Positions 1 to 5,851 of a stretch of 5,900 bases of DNA are shown in pieces; position 1 is the stretch's first letter, and each line of letters starts with the position of its first letter. The notes below the pieces were generated by a model. The model searched no databases and was not told where the DNA came from. It saw only the letters and a program-made list of their open reading frames with translations. The stretch lies in NCBI GenBank assembly GCA_937128575.1, contig CAKZMN010000317.1, forward strand, positions 1-5,900, given 5' to 3'. The stretch is from an uncultured Alphaproteobacteria bacterium (GTDB lineage: Bacteria; Pseudomonadota; Alphaproteobacteria; Micavibrionales; Micavibrionaceae). The position numbers and the translations under genes were made by a program.

Positions 1-908
1 ATGAAGCGGCGGTGGCGGGCGGCATTCCAATTATTAAGGCCGCGCGCGAGGGGTTGGCGGCCAACCGCGTTAGTGCGATTTACGGCATTTTGAACGGCAC
101 ATCCAATTACATTTTGACGCAGATGCGCGAGAGCGGTCGTGATTTCGAAGATGTTTTGAAAGATGCGCAGGATTTGGGTTATGCCGAGGCAGACCCCAGT
201 TTTGATATTGATGGCGTGGATGCGGGGCATAAGATTTGTATTTTGGCGTCCATTGCCTTTGGCGTAAAGCCGCGTTTTGATCGCGTGCGTATGCAGGGCA
301 TTCGTCACATCACCAGCACCGACATTAATTTCGCGGGTGAGTTTGGATATAAGATTAAACTTCTAGGCATTGCCAAGGATCGTGATGGGGAGATTAATAT
401 CTCCGTTGAGCCATGCCTTGTCCCCGCCAGCAGTCCGCTTGGCGCGATTGAAGATGTATATAACGCCGTATTCGTAGAGGGCGACTTTGTTGATACGCCG
501 CTTCTGACGGGGCGCGGCGCGGGCGCGGGGCCAACGGCCTCTGCTGTTGTGGCGGATATTCTTGATTTGGCGCGCGGCTTAAATGTGCCGACCTTTGGCG
601 TTCCGGCAAGCGCGCTTAGTGAGCCAAAATTCACCGATCCTGACAAAATTGCGGTGCGTTATTATTTGCGTTTAAATGTACTGGATCAGGCGGGGGTTAT
701 CGCTGAAGTGTCTTCAATTTTGCGCGATCATAATGTCTCGATTGAAAGCATGGCGCAGCACGGGCGCGATCCGGGACAGCCCGTTGCCGTGGTGCTGACC
801 ACGCATGACGTAGAGCACGGAAAAATTACAAAGGCGTGTGATTTGATTGAAAAATTAGAGTTCTGCGTTGAAAAACCATGCCTGATGCGCGTGGAAGATG
901 AATTATAG
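1..908 (+). CDS. hom: homoserine dehydrogenase, C-terminal part (5' end outside window)
   Basis: NADP(H)-dependent reduction of aspartate semialdehyde to homoserine, the branch point to threonine, methionine and isoleucine; cytoplasmic. The reading frame is already open at the window edge: codons from base 3 read E-A-A-V-A-G-G-I-P-I, a conserved homoserine dehydrogenase block, so the GTG at 12 is not the start. The family signature A-x3-G-Y-x3-D-P-x2-D-I-x-G-x-D-x3-K is complete at 165-233 and contains the catalytic Asp and Lys. About 80 C-terminal residues (from roughly base 660, Y-Y-L-R-L-N-V-L-D onward) form an ACT domain, the usual site of threonine feedback control. About 301 residues are visible; the missing 130 or so should hold the NAD(P)-binding Rossmann fold. 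The stop is TAG at 906-908, and glpX follows 38 bases later on the same strand. The family call is secure. Confidence 0.96.
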   Translation, partial: EAAVAGGIPIIKAAREGLAANRVSAIYGILNGTSNYILTQMRESGRDFEDVLKDAQDLGYAEADPSFDIDGVDAGHKICILASIAFGVKPRFDRVRMQGIRHITSTDINFAGEFGYKIKLLGIAKDRDGEINISVEPCLVPASSPLGAIEDVYNAVFVEGDFVDTPLLTGRGAGAGPTASAVVADILDLARGLNVPTFGVPASALSEPKFTDPDKIAVRYYLRLNVLDQAGVIAEVSSILRDHNVSIESMAQHGRDPGQPVAVVLTTHDVEHGKITKACDLIEKLEFCVEKPCLMRVEDEL

Positions 909-946
909 CCCTTGTTCTTATAATCTGAAAATCATAGGATGCGCGC

Positions 947-1963
947 ATGACACAGCAATTGGATGTAAAAAATATGGTTGATACAAAAGCATTAATGGAT
1001 CGTAATTTGGCGCTTGAGCTTGTGCGCGTAACCGAGGCCGCGGCATTGGCGGCGTCTAATTGGGTTGGGCGCGGCGACAAGGAAGCGGCAGACGCGGCGG
1101 CCGTGGCGGCGATGCGCGAGACGTTCGGCACGCTTCATATGCAAGGCCGCGTTGTTATTGGTGAAGGAGAGCGCGATGAGGCGCCCATGCTTTATATTGG
1201 TGAAGAAGTTGGTGATGGCCAAGGGCCAAAGATCGATATCGCGCTTGACCCATTAGAGGGCACAACGCCGACGGCGAAGGGCGGGAATAACTCGCTTGCG
1301 GTTGTGGCGCTGACGGATGAAGGCGGTTTTTTGAACGCGCCTGATACCTACATGCAGAAAATTGCGGTAGGGCCGGGCGTTGATCCCAGTATTTTAGATT
1401 TAGATGCGCCAATTGGCGATGTGATTAAGAAGCTAGCCAAGGAAAAGGGCGGGCGCATTGAAGATCTTACGATTTGTGTTCTTGATCGTCCGCGTCATCA
1501 AGACATTATTGATGGTGCGCGCGCGATTGGCGCCCGTATTAATTTGATCCAAGATGGTGATGTTAGTGCGGTTATCGCAACGACCGAAGCTGACACAGGC
1601 ATTGATCTTTATGTTGGTACAGGCGGCGCGCCCGAGGGCGTTTTGGCCGCGGCGGCGCTTCAATGTACGGGCGGCGCGATGCTTGGTCGTTTGGTGTTCC
1701 GTAATGATGACGAGAAGGCGCGCGCCGAAAAATGGGGCATTACCGATCTTGATATGATTTACAAAACCGGTGATTTGGCCAAGGGCGATAATGTTATGTT
1801 CGCCGCCACTGGCGTTACTGATGGCAGCATGCTGCGCGGGGTTCGCCGTTTTGCGGGCGGCGCGAAGACGAGCTCTCTCGTTATGCGATCGAAGTCTGGT
1901 ACAATCCGTAGGGTTGAGGCTGAGCATAATTTCGAACGTAAAACATGGCTTAAATCTATCTAG
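947..1963 (+). CDS. glpX: fructose-1,6-bisphosphatase class II (GlpX)
   Basis: Hydrolyses fructose-1,6-bisphosphate to fructose-6-phosphate in gluconeogenesis; cytoplasmic, metal dependent. The 338-aa length is typical. It aligns by eye with E. coli GlpX throughout: G-R-G-D-K (41-45), V-I-G-E-G-E-R-D-E-A-P-M-L-Y-I-G-E (70-86), D-P-L-E-G-T (101-106), F-L-N-A-P-D-x-Y-M (128-136), P-R-H (182-184), D-G-D-V (203-206) and G-G-A-P-E-G (226-231). The counterparts of the E. coli metal and substrate residues Asp33, Glu57, Asp85, Glu88 and Thr90 are D49, E73, D101, E104 and T106, all present. Compared with E. coli it has about 16 extra N-terminal residues. ATG 947 is supported by AGGA at 936-939 with a 7-base spacer. 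It lies between hom and recJ, most likely in the same operon. Confidence 0.96.
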   Translation: MTQQLDVKNMVDTKALMDRNLALELVRVTEAAALAASNWVGRGDKEAADAAAVAAMRETFGTLHMQGRVVIGEGERDEAPMLYIGEEVGDGQGPKIDIALDPLEGTTPTAKGGNNSLAVVALTDEGGFLNAPDTYMQKIAVGPGVDPSILDLDAPIGDVIKKLAKEKGGRIEDLTICVLDRPRHQDIIDGARAIGARINLIQDGDVSAVIATTEADTGIDLYVGTGGAPEGVLAAAALQCTGGAMLGRLVFRNDDEKARAEKWGITDLDMIYKTGDLAKGDNVMFAATGVTDGSMLRGVRRFAGGAKTSSLVMRSKSGTIRRVEAEHNFERKTWLKSI

Positions 1964-2004
1964 CCTTGCTGGTACTTCTGGCTATGACGTTGTAGTTTAC
2001 CTAC

Positions 2005-3825
2005 ATGTCTGATTCTAAATGCATGATTGAGAAATCTTTGAACCAAGCGCGTTGGGTTATGCCTGATGTTGATTTGGATGAAGTTGCGCGCGTGGCGCGG
2101 GCCCATGATTTGCCGGAGGCCGCGGCGCGGATGCTTTGTGCGCGCGGCATTGCGCAGGATGATATTCCCAGTTTTTTAAAGCCCACATTGAAGGATGATT
2201 TTCCTGATCCGCTTTCTCTGCAGGGGATGGACGCGGCGTCAGATTATTTGGCGGCCGCGGTTCAGGATGAGAGATCCATCGCGATTTTTGGTGATTTTGA
2301 TGTTGATGGGGCGACCTCTTCGGCGCTGCTTTACCGGACGCTTAAGCATGTGGGCGTTGAGGCGCAGATTTATATCCCAGAGCGTTTGACCGAAGGGTAC
2401 GGCCCGAACGAGGCGGCGTTTCAGGAATTGCGCGATGGCGGCGTGGAGATTGTTATCTTGCTGGATTGCGGCACGACCTCTTTTGATACGGTGGCGGCGG
2501 GGCGCGCTATGGGTTTAGAGATTGTGATTGTGGATCATCATGAGGCAGAAGATAAATTGCCGGACGCCAATCACATTATTAATCCGAAACGCAAAGACGA
2601 TACATCTGGCCTTGATATGCTGGCGGCGGTTGGGGTGACTTTTATGTTGTGCGTCGCGCTGAATGCGAAGTTGCGTGATGGTGGGTTTTTTAAGCGCGTG
2701 AATATAGCGCCAGTGCCGCTTAAAAGCTGGCTAGATATTGTGGCGCTTGGCACGGTGTGTGACATGGTGCCGCTTTTGGGGCTGAACCGTTTATTGGTGA
2801 AGCAGGGTTTTGAGCAGAGCAAGATGAGCAACAATGCGGGATTAAAGGCGTTGATGGAAGTGGCGGGTATAGAGCCGCCCATGAGCGCCTATGCGTGCGG
2901 ATTTGTTTTGGGTCCGCGGATTAATGCGGGCTCGCGGGTTGGGAAATCTGATCTTGGGGCGCGACTATTATCCACGGATGTGGAGGAGGGCGCGCGCAAT
3001 ATTGCGTGGACGCTTAATGATTGTAACGACAAGCGCAAAGCGATGCAGAGCGAGATGGAACGCGCGGCGATTGACCAAGTAGAGGCCAAGGGTCTGGATG
3101 CGCATCCGGTGATTATTGTTGATGCGCAGGACGGGCATTCGGGGCTTAGTGGTTTGGTCGCGGGGCGTTTGAAGGATAAATATAAAAAGCCGGCCTGCGT
3201 TGTGACCTATGTTGAAGCGCCAGGCGGTACGCGCGAGGGGCGCGGTTCGGGGCGCAGTATTGCTGGCGTTCATATTGCCAAGTCCTTTATTGATGCGCGT
3301 AATGACGGGCTGCTGCTTAAGGGCGGTGGTCATGCGATGGCAGGAGGATTCACGATTGATCCCGCGCGCCTTGATGAATTTCGCAGTTTCATGGTGGATC
3401 ATGTGAGCCGCCAATTGGGCTCAACTGAGGTTAATATTGAAACGAGCATTGATGGGGCGCTAACCGTGCAGGGGGCGCAGCCTGCGCTTGTGAAGATGCT
3501 GATTGAATATGTTGGCCCGTTCGGGCAGGAGCATCCGGAGCCGTTATTTATGCTGAATAATGTGCGGGTTATATCCGCTGATGTGGTGGGTGATAGCCAT
3601 ATCCGCGCGATGGTGACGGATTGGGAAGGCGGCCCGCGCATGAAGGCGATGGCGTTTCGCGCGCTTGGTACGCCGCTTGGTGATGCACTGCTGAAGCAAA
3701 CAAAGGAGCCGTTCCATCTGGCCGGGCATTTGAAGATTGATAATTGGACCGGACAAGAGAAGGTTGAATTACACATTCGCGATGGCGCTTTTGTAACCCC
3801 TGCACAACTATCTGAATCCGCTTAG
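2005..3825 (+). CDS. recJ: single-stranded-DNA-specific 5'-3' exonuclease RecJ
   Basis: Degrades single-stranded DNA 5' to 3' in RecF-type recombination, base excision and mismatch repair; a DHH-family phosphoesterase requiring Mn/Mg. The 606 aa are in the family range. Motifs in order: F-G-D-F-D-V-D-G (95-102), L-L-D-C-G (152-156), V-D-H-H (176-179), G-T-V-C-D-M-V-P-L (249-257), G-P-R-I-N-A-G-S-R (303-311), then the DHHA1 part with G-S-G-R-S (414-418) and G-G-G-H-A-M-A-G-G (440-448). The C-terminal part (from about 470) is the RecJ OB-fold region; its P-F-G-Q-E-H-P-E-P (505-513) varies the common PFG-x-G/E-N-PEP pattern. The start is uncertain: neither ATG 2005 nor the in-frame ATG 2023 (residue 7) has a clear Shine-Dalgarno. 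Either would precede the R-W-V typical of RecJ N-termini. No terminator separates it from glpX, 41 bases upstream. Confidence 0.96.
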   Translation: MSDSKCMIEKSLNQARWVMPDVDLDEVARVARAHDLPEAAARMLCARGIAQDDIPSFLKPTLKDDFPDPLSLQGMDAASDYLAAAVQDERSIAIFGDFDVDGATSSALLYRTLKHVGVEAQIYIPERLTEGYGPNEAAFQELRDGGVEIVILLDCGTTSFDTVAAGRAMGLEIVIVDHHEAEDKLPDANHIINPKRKDDTSGLDMLAAVGVTFMLCVALNAKLRDGGFFKRVNIAPVPLKSWLDIVALGTVCDMVPLLGLNRLLVKQGFEQSKMSNNAGLKALMEVAGIEPPMSAYACGFVLGPRINAGSRVGKSDLGARLLSTDVEEGARNIAWTLNDCNDKRKAMQSEMERAAIDQVEAKGLDAHPVIIVDAQDGHSGLSGLVAGRLKDKYKKPACVVTYVEAPGGTREGRGSGRSIAGVHIAKSFIDARNDGLLLKGGGHAMAGGFTIDPARLDEFRSFMVDHVSRQLGSTEVNIETSIDGALTVQGAQPALVKMLIEYVGPFGQEHPEPLFMLNNVRVISADVVGDSHIRAMVTDWEGGPRMKAMAFRALGTPLGDALLKQTKEPFHLAGHLKIDNWTGQEKVELHIRDGAFVTPAQLSESA

Positions 3826-3972
3826 CTTTTTACGTTTTCTTCAGTTCGTTCTTCAAAAAACAGGGGGTGGGGGGGGGCTGCCTCTGCCGCTCGGGCGTAA
3901 TTGTGGTGCAATGCCATGCTTAAAATAGCAATTTTTTCCTAAAATGACAATGTGTATATTTTATGCGTTAAA
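3826..3972. other. gene-free spacer between convergent recJ and the 77-aa gene
   Basis: 147 bases between the 3' ends of two converging genes. I find no convincing intrinsic terminator on either strand, only short AT-only inverted repeats. One is a 5-bp AAAAT/ATTTT pair around 3920-3935, too weak to call. The segment shifts from pyrimidine-rich (3826-3855, containing a direct repeat of TTCTTCA) through a long G tract to AT-rich sequence near the downstream gene. No reading frame of note is present. Confidence 0.7.
3863..3877 (+). repeat. G5-T-G9 homopolymer tract
   Basis: Five G, one T, then nine G on the plus strand, read directly from the sequence. It lies outside any gene, 38 bases past the recJ stop. 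G tracts of this length are prone to slipped-strand length change and also to sequencing or assembly error. Because it is downstream of both neighbouring genes it is not placed like a classic phase-variable promoter or coding tract. Confidence 0.85.
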
Positions 3973-4206
3973 TTAGCCGTGAGCATGCTCTGCGTGTAGA
4001 TCTGTGCCGGGGTCTAGAAAATTGAATTCACCATGATCCATTAAACCAGCCCAGTCAAAAGCCGGTATGTTAAAAACTTCTCCAAGATGTGCGCCAGCAT
4101 CAACTACAAGTGCGTGGATGCCTGTCAAACCAGTAAAAGATGCGATTACTAAATCGGCGGCAACCATAAATGCGGCGGTTAGTCCTGCTTTTTTTAAAAA
4201 ACTCAT
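3973..4206 (-). CDS. small membrane-associated protein with His-rich C-terminus, unknown function
   Basis: 77 aa, not recognised. The N-terminus is basic (S-F-L-K-K) and followed by a hydrophobic stretch at about residues 9-35, either one transmembrane helix or an uncleaved signal anchor. The positive-inside rule then puts the rest in the periplasm. That part is acidic (D36, E43, D51, D57, E60, D65, D69, E73) and ends D-L-H-A-E-H-A-H-G, with further His at 31, 40 and 58, suggesting metal binding. There is no clear Shine-Dalgarno before the ATG (complement of 4204-4206). It begins 18 bases after the stop of the 43-aa gene, in the same frame, so translational coupling is likely. Together they form a two-gene unit behind tandem Zur-type operators. 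The F-x-V-A-A-x-L motif near residue 13 resembles the same region of the 43-aa neighbour, hinting at paralogy. That it is a real gene is probable; its function is unknown. Confidence 0.6.
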   Translation of the reverse strand: MSFLKKAGLTAAFMVAADLVIASFTGLTGIHALVVDAGAHLGEVFNIPAFDWAGLMDHGEFNFLDPGTDLHAEHAHG

Positions 4207-4224
4207 ATCTACAAATCGCTGCTG

Positions 4225-4356
4225 TTATATATTAGGGCCATGAGCGTGTCCTATGTATTCACCAAGGCCAAGAGTGCCAAAAACAGTGATATCTCCAATT
4301 AGAGCGCTGGCGGCCACCCAGAAATAGTCGGATAGTGTTTTTGGCATGATATCCAT
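4225..4356 (-). CDS. 43-aa small hydrophobic protein ending in H-A-H-G-P-N-I, unknown function
   Basis: A short minus-strand reading frame: ATG is the complement of 4354-4356 and TAA the complement of 4225-4227. It starts M-D-I-M-P-K-T-L-S-D-Y-F-W-V-A-A-S, continues as a glycine-rich hydrophobic segment (about residues 11-32, one possible membrane helix) and ends G-E-Y-I-G-H-A-H-G-P-N-I. An AGGGA on the minus strand (4366-4370) lies 9 bases before the start and could serve as ribosome binding site; M4 is an alternative start. Support for a real gene comes from this site, the promoter and two Zur-type operators immediately upstream, the close downstream 77-aa gene, and the H-A-H-G motif shared with it. 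I do not recognise a family. Confidence 0.5.
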   Translation of the reverse strand: MDIMPKTLSDYFWVAASALIGDITVFGTLGLGEYIGHAHGPNI

Positions 4357-4403
4357 TGCTTGTTGTCCCTTTTACTCTTGCTGTTTCAATAAACGACATT
4401 AAG

Positions 4404-4424
4404 GGGCGTTATATTGTAACACCC
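4404..4424 (-). promoter_or_regulatory. second Zur-type operator, also able to form an RNA hairpin
   Basis: The core GTTATATTGTAAC (4408-4420) differs by one base from the symmetric Zur core GTTATA-N-TATAAC. The symmetry extends outward to GGG...CCC, giving a 21-bp near-palindrome with two non-complementary pairs in DNA. Its centre (4414) is 30 bp, about three helical turns, from the centre of the stronger operator at 4444, so two Zur dimers could bind the same face. In minus-strand RNA it could fold into an 8-bp stem (one G-U pair) with a 5-base loop in the leader of the 43-aa gene. No U-run follows, so it is not an intrinsic terminator. Confidence 0.65.
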
Positions 4425-4432
4425 AAACTGTT

Positions 4433-4455
4433 GTGATGTTATAATATAACGTTTG
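4433..4455 (-). promoter_or_regulatory. strong Zur box upstream of the two small genes
   Basis: Contains the perfect interrupted palindrome GTTATAATATAAC (4438-4450). Over 23 positions it agrees with the E. coli znu-type Zur consensus (core ATGTTATA-N-TATAACAT) at 18 of 22 specified bases by my count. Zinc-loaded Zur binding here should repress transcription. The left half coincides with the -10 of the predicted minus-strand promoter, a usual repressing arrangement. The zur gene lies about 90 bases away. Confidence 0.8.
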
Positions 4456-4466
4456 TTTTTATGCAA
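4438..4466 (-). promoter_or_regulatory. predicted sigma70-type promoter for the two small minus-strand genes
   Basis: On the minus strand, TTGCAT (complement of 4461-4466) is followed after exactly 17 bases by TATAAC (complement of 4438-4443). The -10 matches the TATAAT consensus at five of six positions; the -35 is weak. Transcription would start near 4430 and give a leader of about 75 bases before the ATG at 4356, with the second operator just downstream of the start. The -10 lies inside the strong Zur box, so derepression under zinc limitation is the expected behaviour. Inferred from sequence only. Confidence 0.45.
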
Positions 4467-4546
4467 TAGGTAAAGTGTAAGTTTTTTGTGACTGCAGATT
4501 TAACGCATGGCTTAGCCAATTCAGTGCTTTGTGAGTATCTAAAAAG

Positions 4547-4981
4547 TTATAGCTGGCAGCTTGAACAAAGCCCATGAATTTCAATCACTTTGGTGCTTAT
4601 CTTAAAGCCATCTTTCGCGGTTTGTTCGGCGATGAAATCATCAATGGCGTGGCTATGTAGCTCCTCTACCTTTTCACATTTATCACAGATCAAATATTGC
4701 GAATCCTTGTGTGCGCAGTGGTTTTCCACGCACGGGGCGTAGGCGTTTAGGCTTTCGATGCGGTGGGCGAGCCCTTGTGCGACCAAAAAATCGAGCGCGC
4801 GATAGACGGTCATGGGTTTTACGTTGCCCATGGCCTCCACGATGTCATAAGCCTTGGCGGTTGTGGCGTCGAATTCCAGAAGGGCGGCCATAACGCTCTG
4901 GCGGGCATCGGTGAAGCGCTCCCCCTTTGCGGTGAGTTTTTCTTCAATGGCGGCTATGGTCTCTTTTGTTTTTGCTTGCAT
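4547..4981 (-). CDS. zur: zinc uptake regulator Zur (Fur family)
   Basis: A dimeric DNA-binding repressor that uses zinc as co-repressor for zinc acquisition genes. The 144 aa are typical. The winged-helix domain spans about 1-80, with recognition helix K-P-M-T-V-Y-R-A-L-D-F-L (55-66); the following Q-G-L-A-H-R-I-E-S-L-N-A-Y (69-81) is characteristic of Zur rather than Fur, Mur or PerR. The C-terminal dimerisation domain has C99-x2-C102 and C139-x2-C142 (structural zinc). H73, C84, H91 and E107 match the E. coli Zur sensing ligands H77, C88, H96 and E111 by position. It is divergent from the MerT-like gene across 52 bases that hold a Zur-like palindrome, so autoregulation is plausible. The ATG (complement of 4979-4981) has no clear Shine-Dalgarno, and I found no alternative in-frame start close upstream. 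Confidence 0.93.
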   Translation of the reverse strand: MQAKTKETIAAIEEKLTAKGERFTDARQSVMAALLEFDATTAKAYDIVEAMGNVKPMTVYRALDFLVAQGLAHRIESLNAYAPCVENHCAHKDSQYLICDKCEKVEELHSHAIDDFIAEQTAKDGFKISTKVIEIHGLCSSCQL

Positions 4982-4994
4982 AAATGAGCCAGTT

Positions 4995-5007
4995 GTTATT
5001 ATGTAAC
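4995..5007. promoter_or_regulatory. weaker Zur-like operator in the zur / MerT-like divergent promoter
   Basis: GTTATTATGTAAC keeps the outer GTTA/TAAC arms and differs from GTTATA-N-TATAAC at two positions. Its right half TGTAAC is identical to that of the operator at 4408-4420. All three sites fit GTTAT-N2-T-(A/G)-TAAC. It lies in the only space available for promoters of both zur (start 4981) and the membrane protein gene (start 5034), so one site could control both. I could not assign convincing -35/-10 pairs here. Confidence 0.5.
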
Positions 5008-5033
5008 GGCAATATAGACCAATGAGCCGATAG

Positions 5034-5471
5034 ATGCAAAAACTTCAAAAGGGTATATATGCCGCGATTGTGGCAAGCGAAGCCAGTCACGTATTTTGTT
5101 GCGTGCTGCCGACGGTGTTTAGCGCGCTTAGCGTTCTTGCCGGGCTAGGTATGATTTCCGCGATGCCGGGCTGGATGGTGGAAATTCACGAGCTGCTTCA
5201 TGGCTGGGAAGTGCCGATGATTATAGTATCGGCGATTGTTCTTATGCTGGGTTGGAGCCTTCATTGGTACAGCAAGAAAATCGATTGCCACGATCATGGT
5301 TGTGGTCACGGGCCATGCGACACCAAAAAAGATCGCGCACATTTAATTTTAAAAATCGCGACCGCTTTGTTTTTGGTGAATGTGTTGGTCTATGTGGTTT
5401 TGCACCGCGGTATGGATAATGCCGCAGCCGTTGATCATGCGGCGCACGCAGAAGAAGTTCACGAGCATTAA
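5034..5471 (+). CDS. MerT-like three-helix membrane protein with Cys/His metal-binding features
   Basis: 145 aa, predicted inner-membrane protein. Helices lie at about 10-43, 60-79 and 103-124. Helix 1 contains H19-x2-C22-C23-x2-P26, like the Cys-Cys pair in helix 1 of the mercury transporter MerT (MerC has a comparable pair). The helix 2-3 loop reads D-C-H-D-H-G-C-G-H-G-P-C (84-95), where MerT has its second Cys pair. The tail carries H135, H138, H143 and H145. Basic residues at the N-terminus (K3, K6) and in the loop (K81, K82, K98, K99, R101) suggest N-in, loop-in and the acidic His tail in the periplasm. No MerP or other mer gene is visible. Next to zur and sharing a Zur-like site, it may carry zinc or another soft divalent ion; substrate and direction are inference. 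Its start lacks a clear Shine-Dalgarno. Its TAA overlaps the convergent hisI stop. Confidence 0.7.
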   Translation: MQKLQKGIYAAIVASEASHVFCCVLPTVFSALSVLAGLGMISAMPGWMVEIHELLHGWEVPMIIVSAIVLMLGWSLHWYSKKIDCHDHGCGHGPCDTKKDRAHLILKIATALFLVNVLVYVVLHRGMDNAAAVDHAAHAEEVHEH

Positions 5472-5839
5472 TCTTTAATCACCAATCCATCTTTTTCTAC
5501 TACCCTATAAAAACAGCTTTCGCGACCGGTGTGGCAGGCGATGTCTTCGCCGTTTATCTCAGCCTCAATCAATATGCAGTCTTGGTCGCAATCGGTGCGC
5601 ATTTCGATGACTTTTTGAGTGTGACCGCTTGTTGCGCCTTTGTGCCACAGCTCTTTTCTTGATCGTGAATAGTAGTGCATCTCTCTTGTTTCTAATGTTT
5701 TGCGCAATGCCTCCTCATTCATGAAAGCCATCATCAGAGGTTTGCCGTCGCTCACGTCGGTCACAAAGGCTGGCATCAGTCCGCTTTCGCCGAAACGAAG
5801 CGCAGCCGGAGCAGTTGGTAGGTCAGGGGAAGGTGTCAT
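5468..5839 (-). CDS. hisI: phosphoribosyl-AMP cyclohydrolase HisI
   Basis: Third step of histidine biosynthesis: opens the adenine ring of phosphoribosyl-AMP to give ProFAR; cytoplasmic homodimer. It is a stand-alone 123-aa enzyme, without the HisE domain found fused in enterobacteria. Motifs: M-A-F-M-N-E-E-A-L (37-45), Y-Y-S-R-S-R-K-E-L-W-H-K-G (56-68), S-G-H-T-Q (71-75), D-C-D-Q-D-C (83-88), C-H-T-G-R-E-S-C-F (102-110). Mg ligands D83, D85 and D87 and shared zinc ligands C84, C102 and C109 are all present. ATG 5839 gives the N-terminal extension of about 20 residues expected in alphaproteobacterial HisI; an in-frame stop 12 bases upstream limits earlier starts, and no Shine-Dalgarno is clear. 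No Zur box is visible in the 61 bases before it. Confidence 0.95.
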   Translation of the reverse strand: MTPSPDLPTAPAALRFGESGLMPAFVTDVSDGKPLMMAFMNEEALRKTLETREMHYYSRSRKELWHKGATSGHTQKVIEMRTDCDQDCILIEAEINGEDIACHTGRESCFYRVVEKDGLVIKD

Positions 5840-5851
5840 GACAGCAGTCGG

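Noticed and set aside
12..14. GTG at 12 as start of homoserine dehydrogenase
   Set aside because: The frame is open to the window edge and the preceding codons E-A-A belong to the conserved E-A-A-V-A-G-G-I-P block, so the gene starts upstream.
919..924. Perfect TATAAT in the hom-glpX gap
   Set aside because: No -35-like hexamer at 16-18 bases upstream (AGATGA at the 17-base spacing), so an internal promoter for glpX is not supported.
1433..1927. 164-codon open frame on the minus strand inside glpX
   Set aside because: It lies wholly antisense to a gene with clear family motifs; its composition reflects the GC-rich codons of glpX and no recognisable motif is present.
1984..1995. ATG-ACG-TTG-TAG mini frame before recJ as a leader peptide
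   Set aside because: Three codons with no ribosome binding site or attenuator structure; expected by chance.
2968..3414. 148-codon open frame on the minus strand inside recJ
   Set aside because: Antisense shadow of the DHHA1 region of recJ; no motif and no ribosome binding site seen.
3863..3877. G-quadruplex in the G tract
   Set aside because: Only two runs separated by one T; folding would need an irregular split of the nine-G run, so this is not a standard quadruplex motif.
4508..4518. TGGCTTAGCCA inverted repeat downstream of zur as a terminator
   Set aside because: A one-base centre allows only a three-pair stem with a five-base loop, and no U-run follows on the minus strand.
4763..4987. 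74-codon plus-strand open frame across zur
   Set aside because: Overlaps almost the full DNA-binding half of zur on the opposite strand; zur has intact motifs, this has none.
5034..5471. Mercury resistance (mer) operon
   Set aside because: The layout resembles MerT, but no merR, merP or merA is present and the neighbouring regulator is Zur, so a mercury role is not supported.
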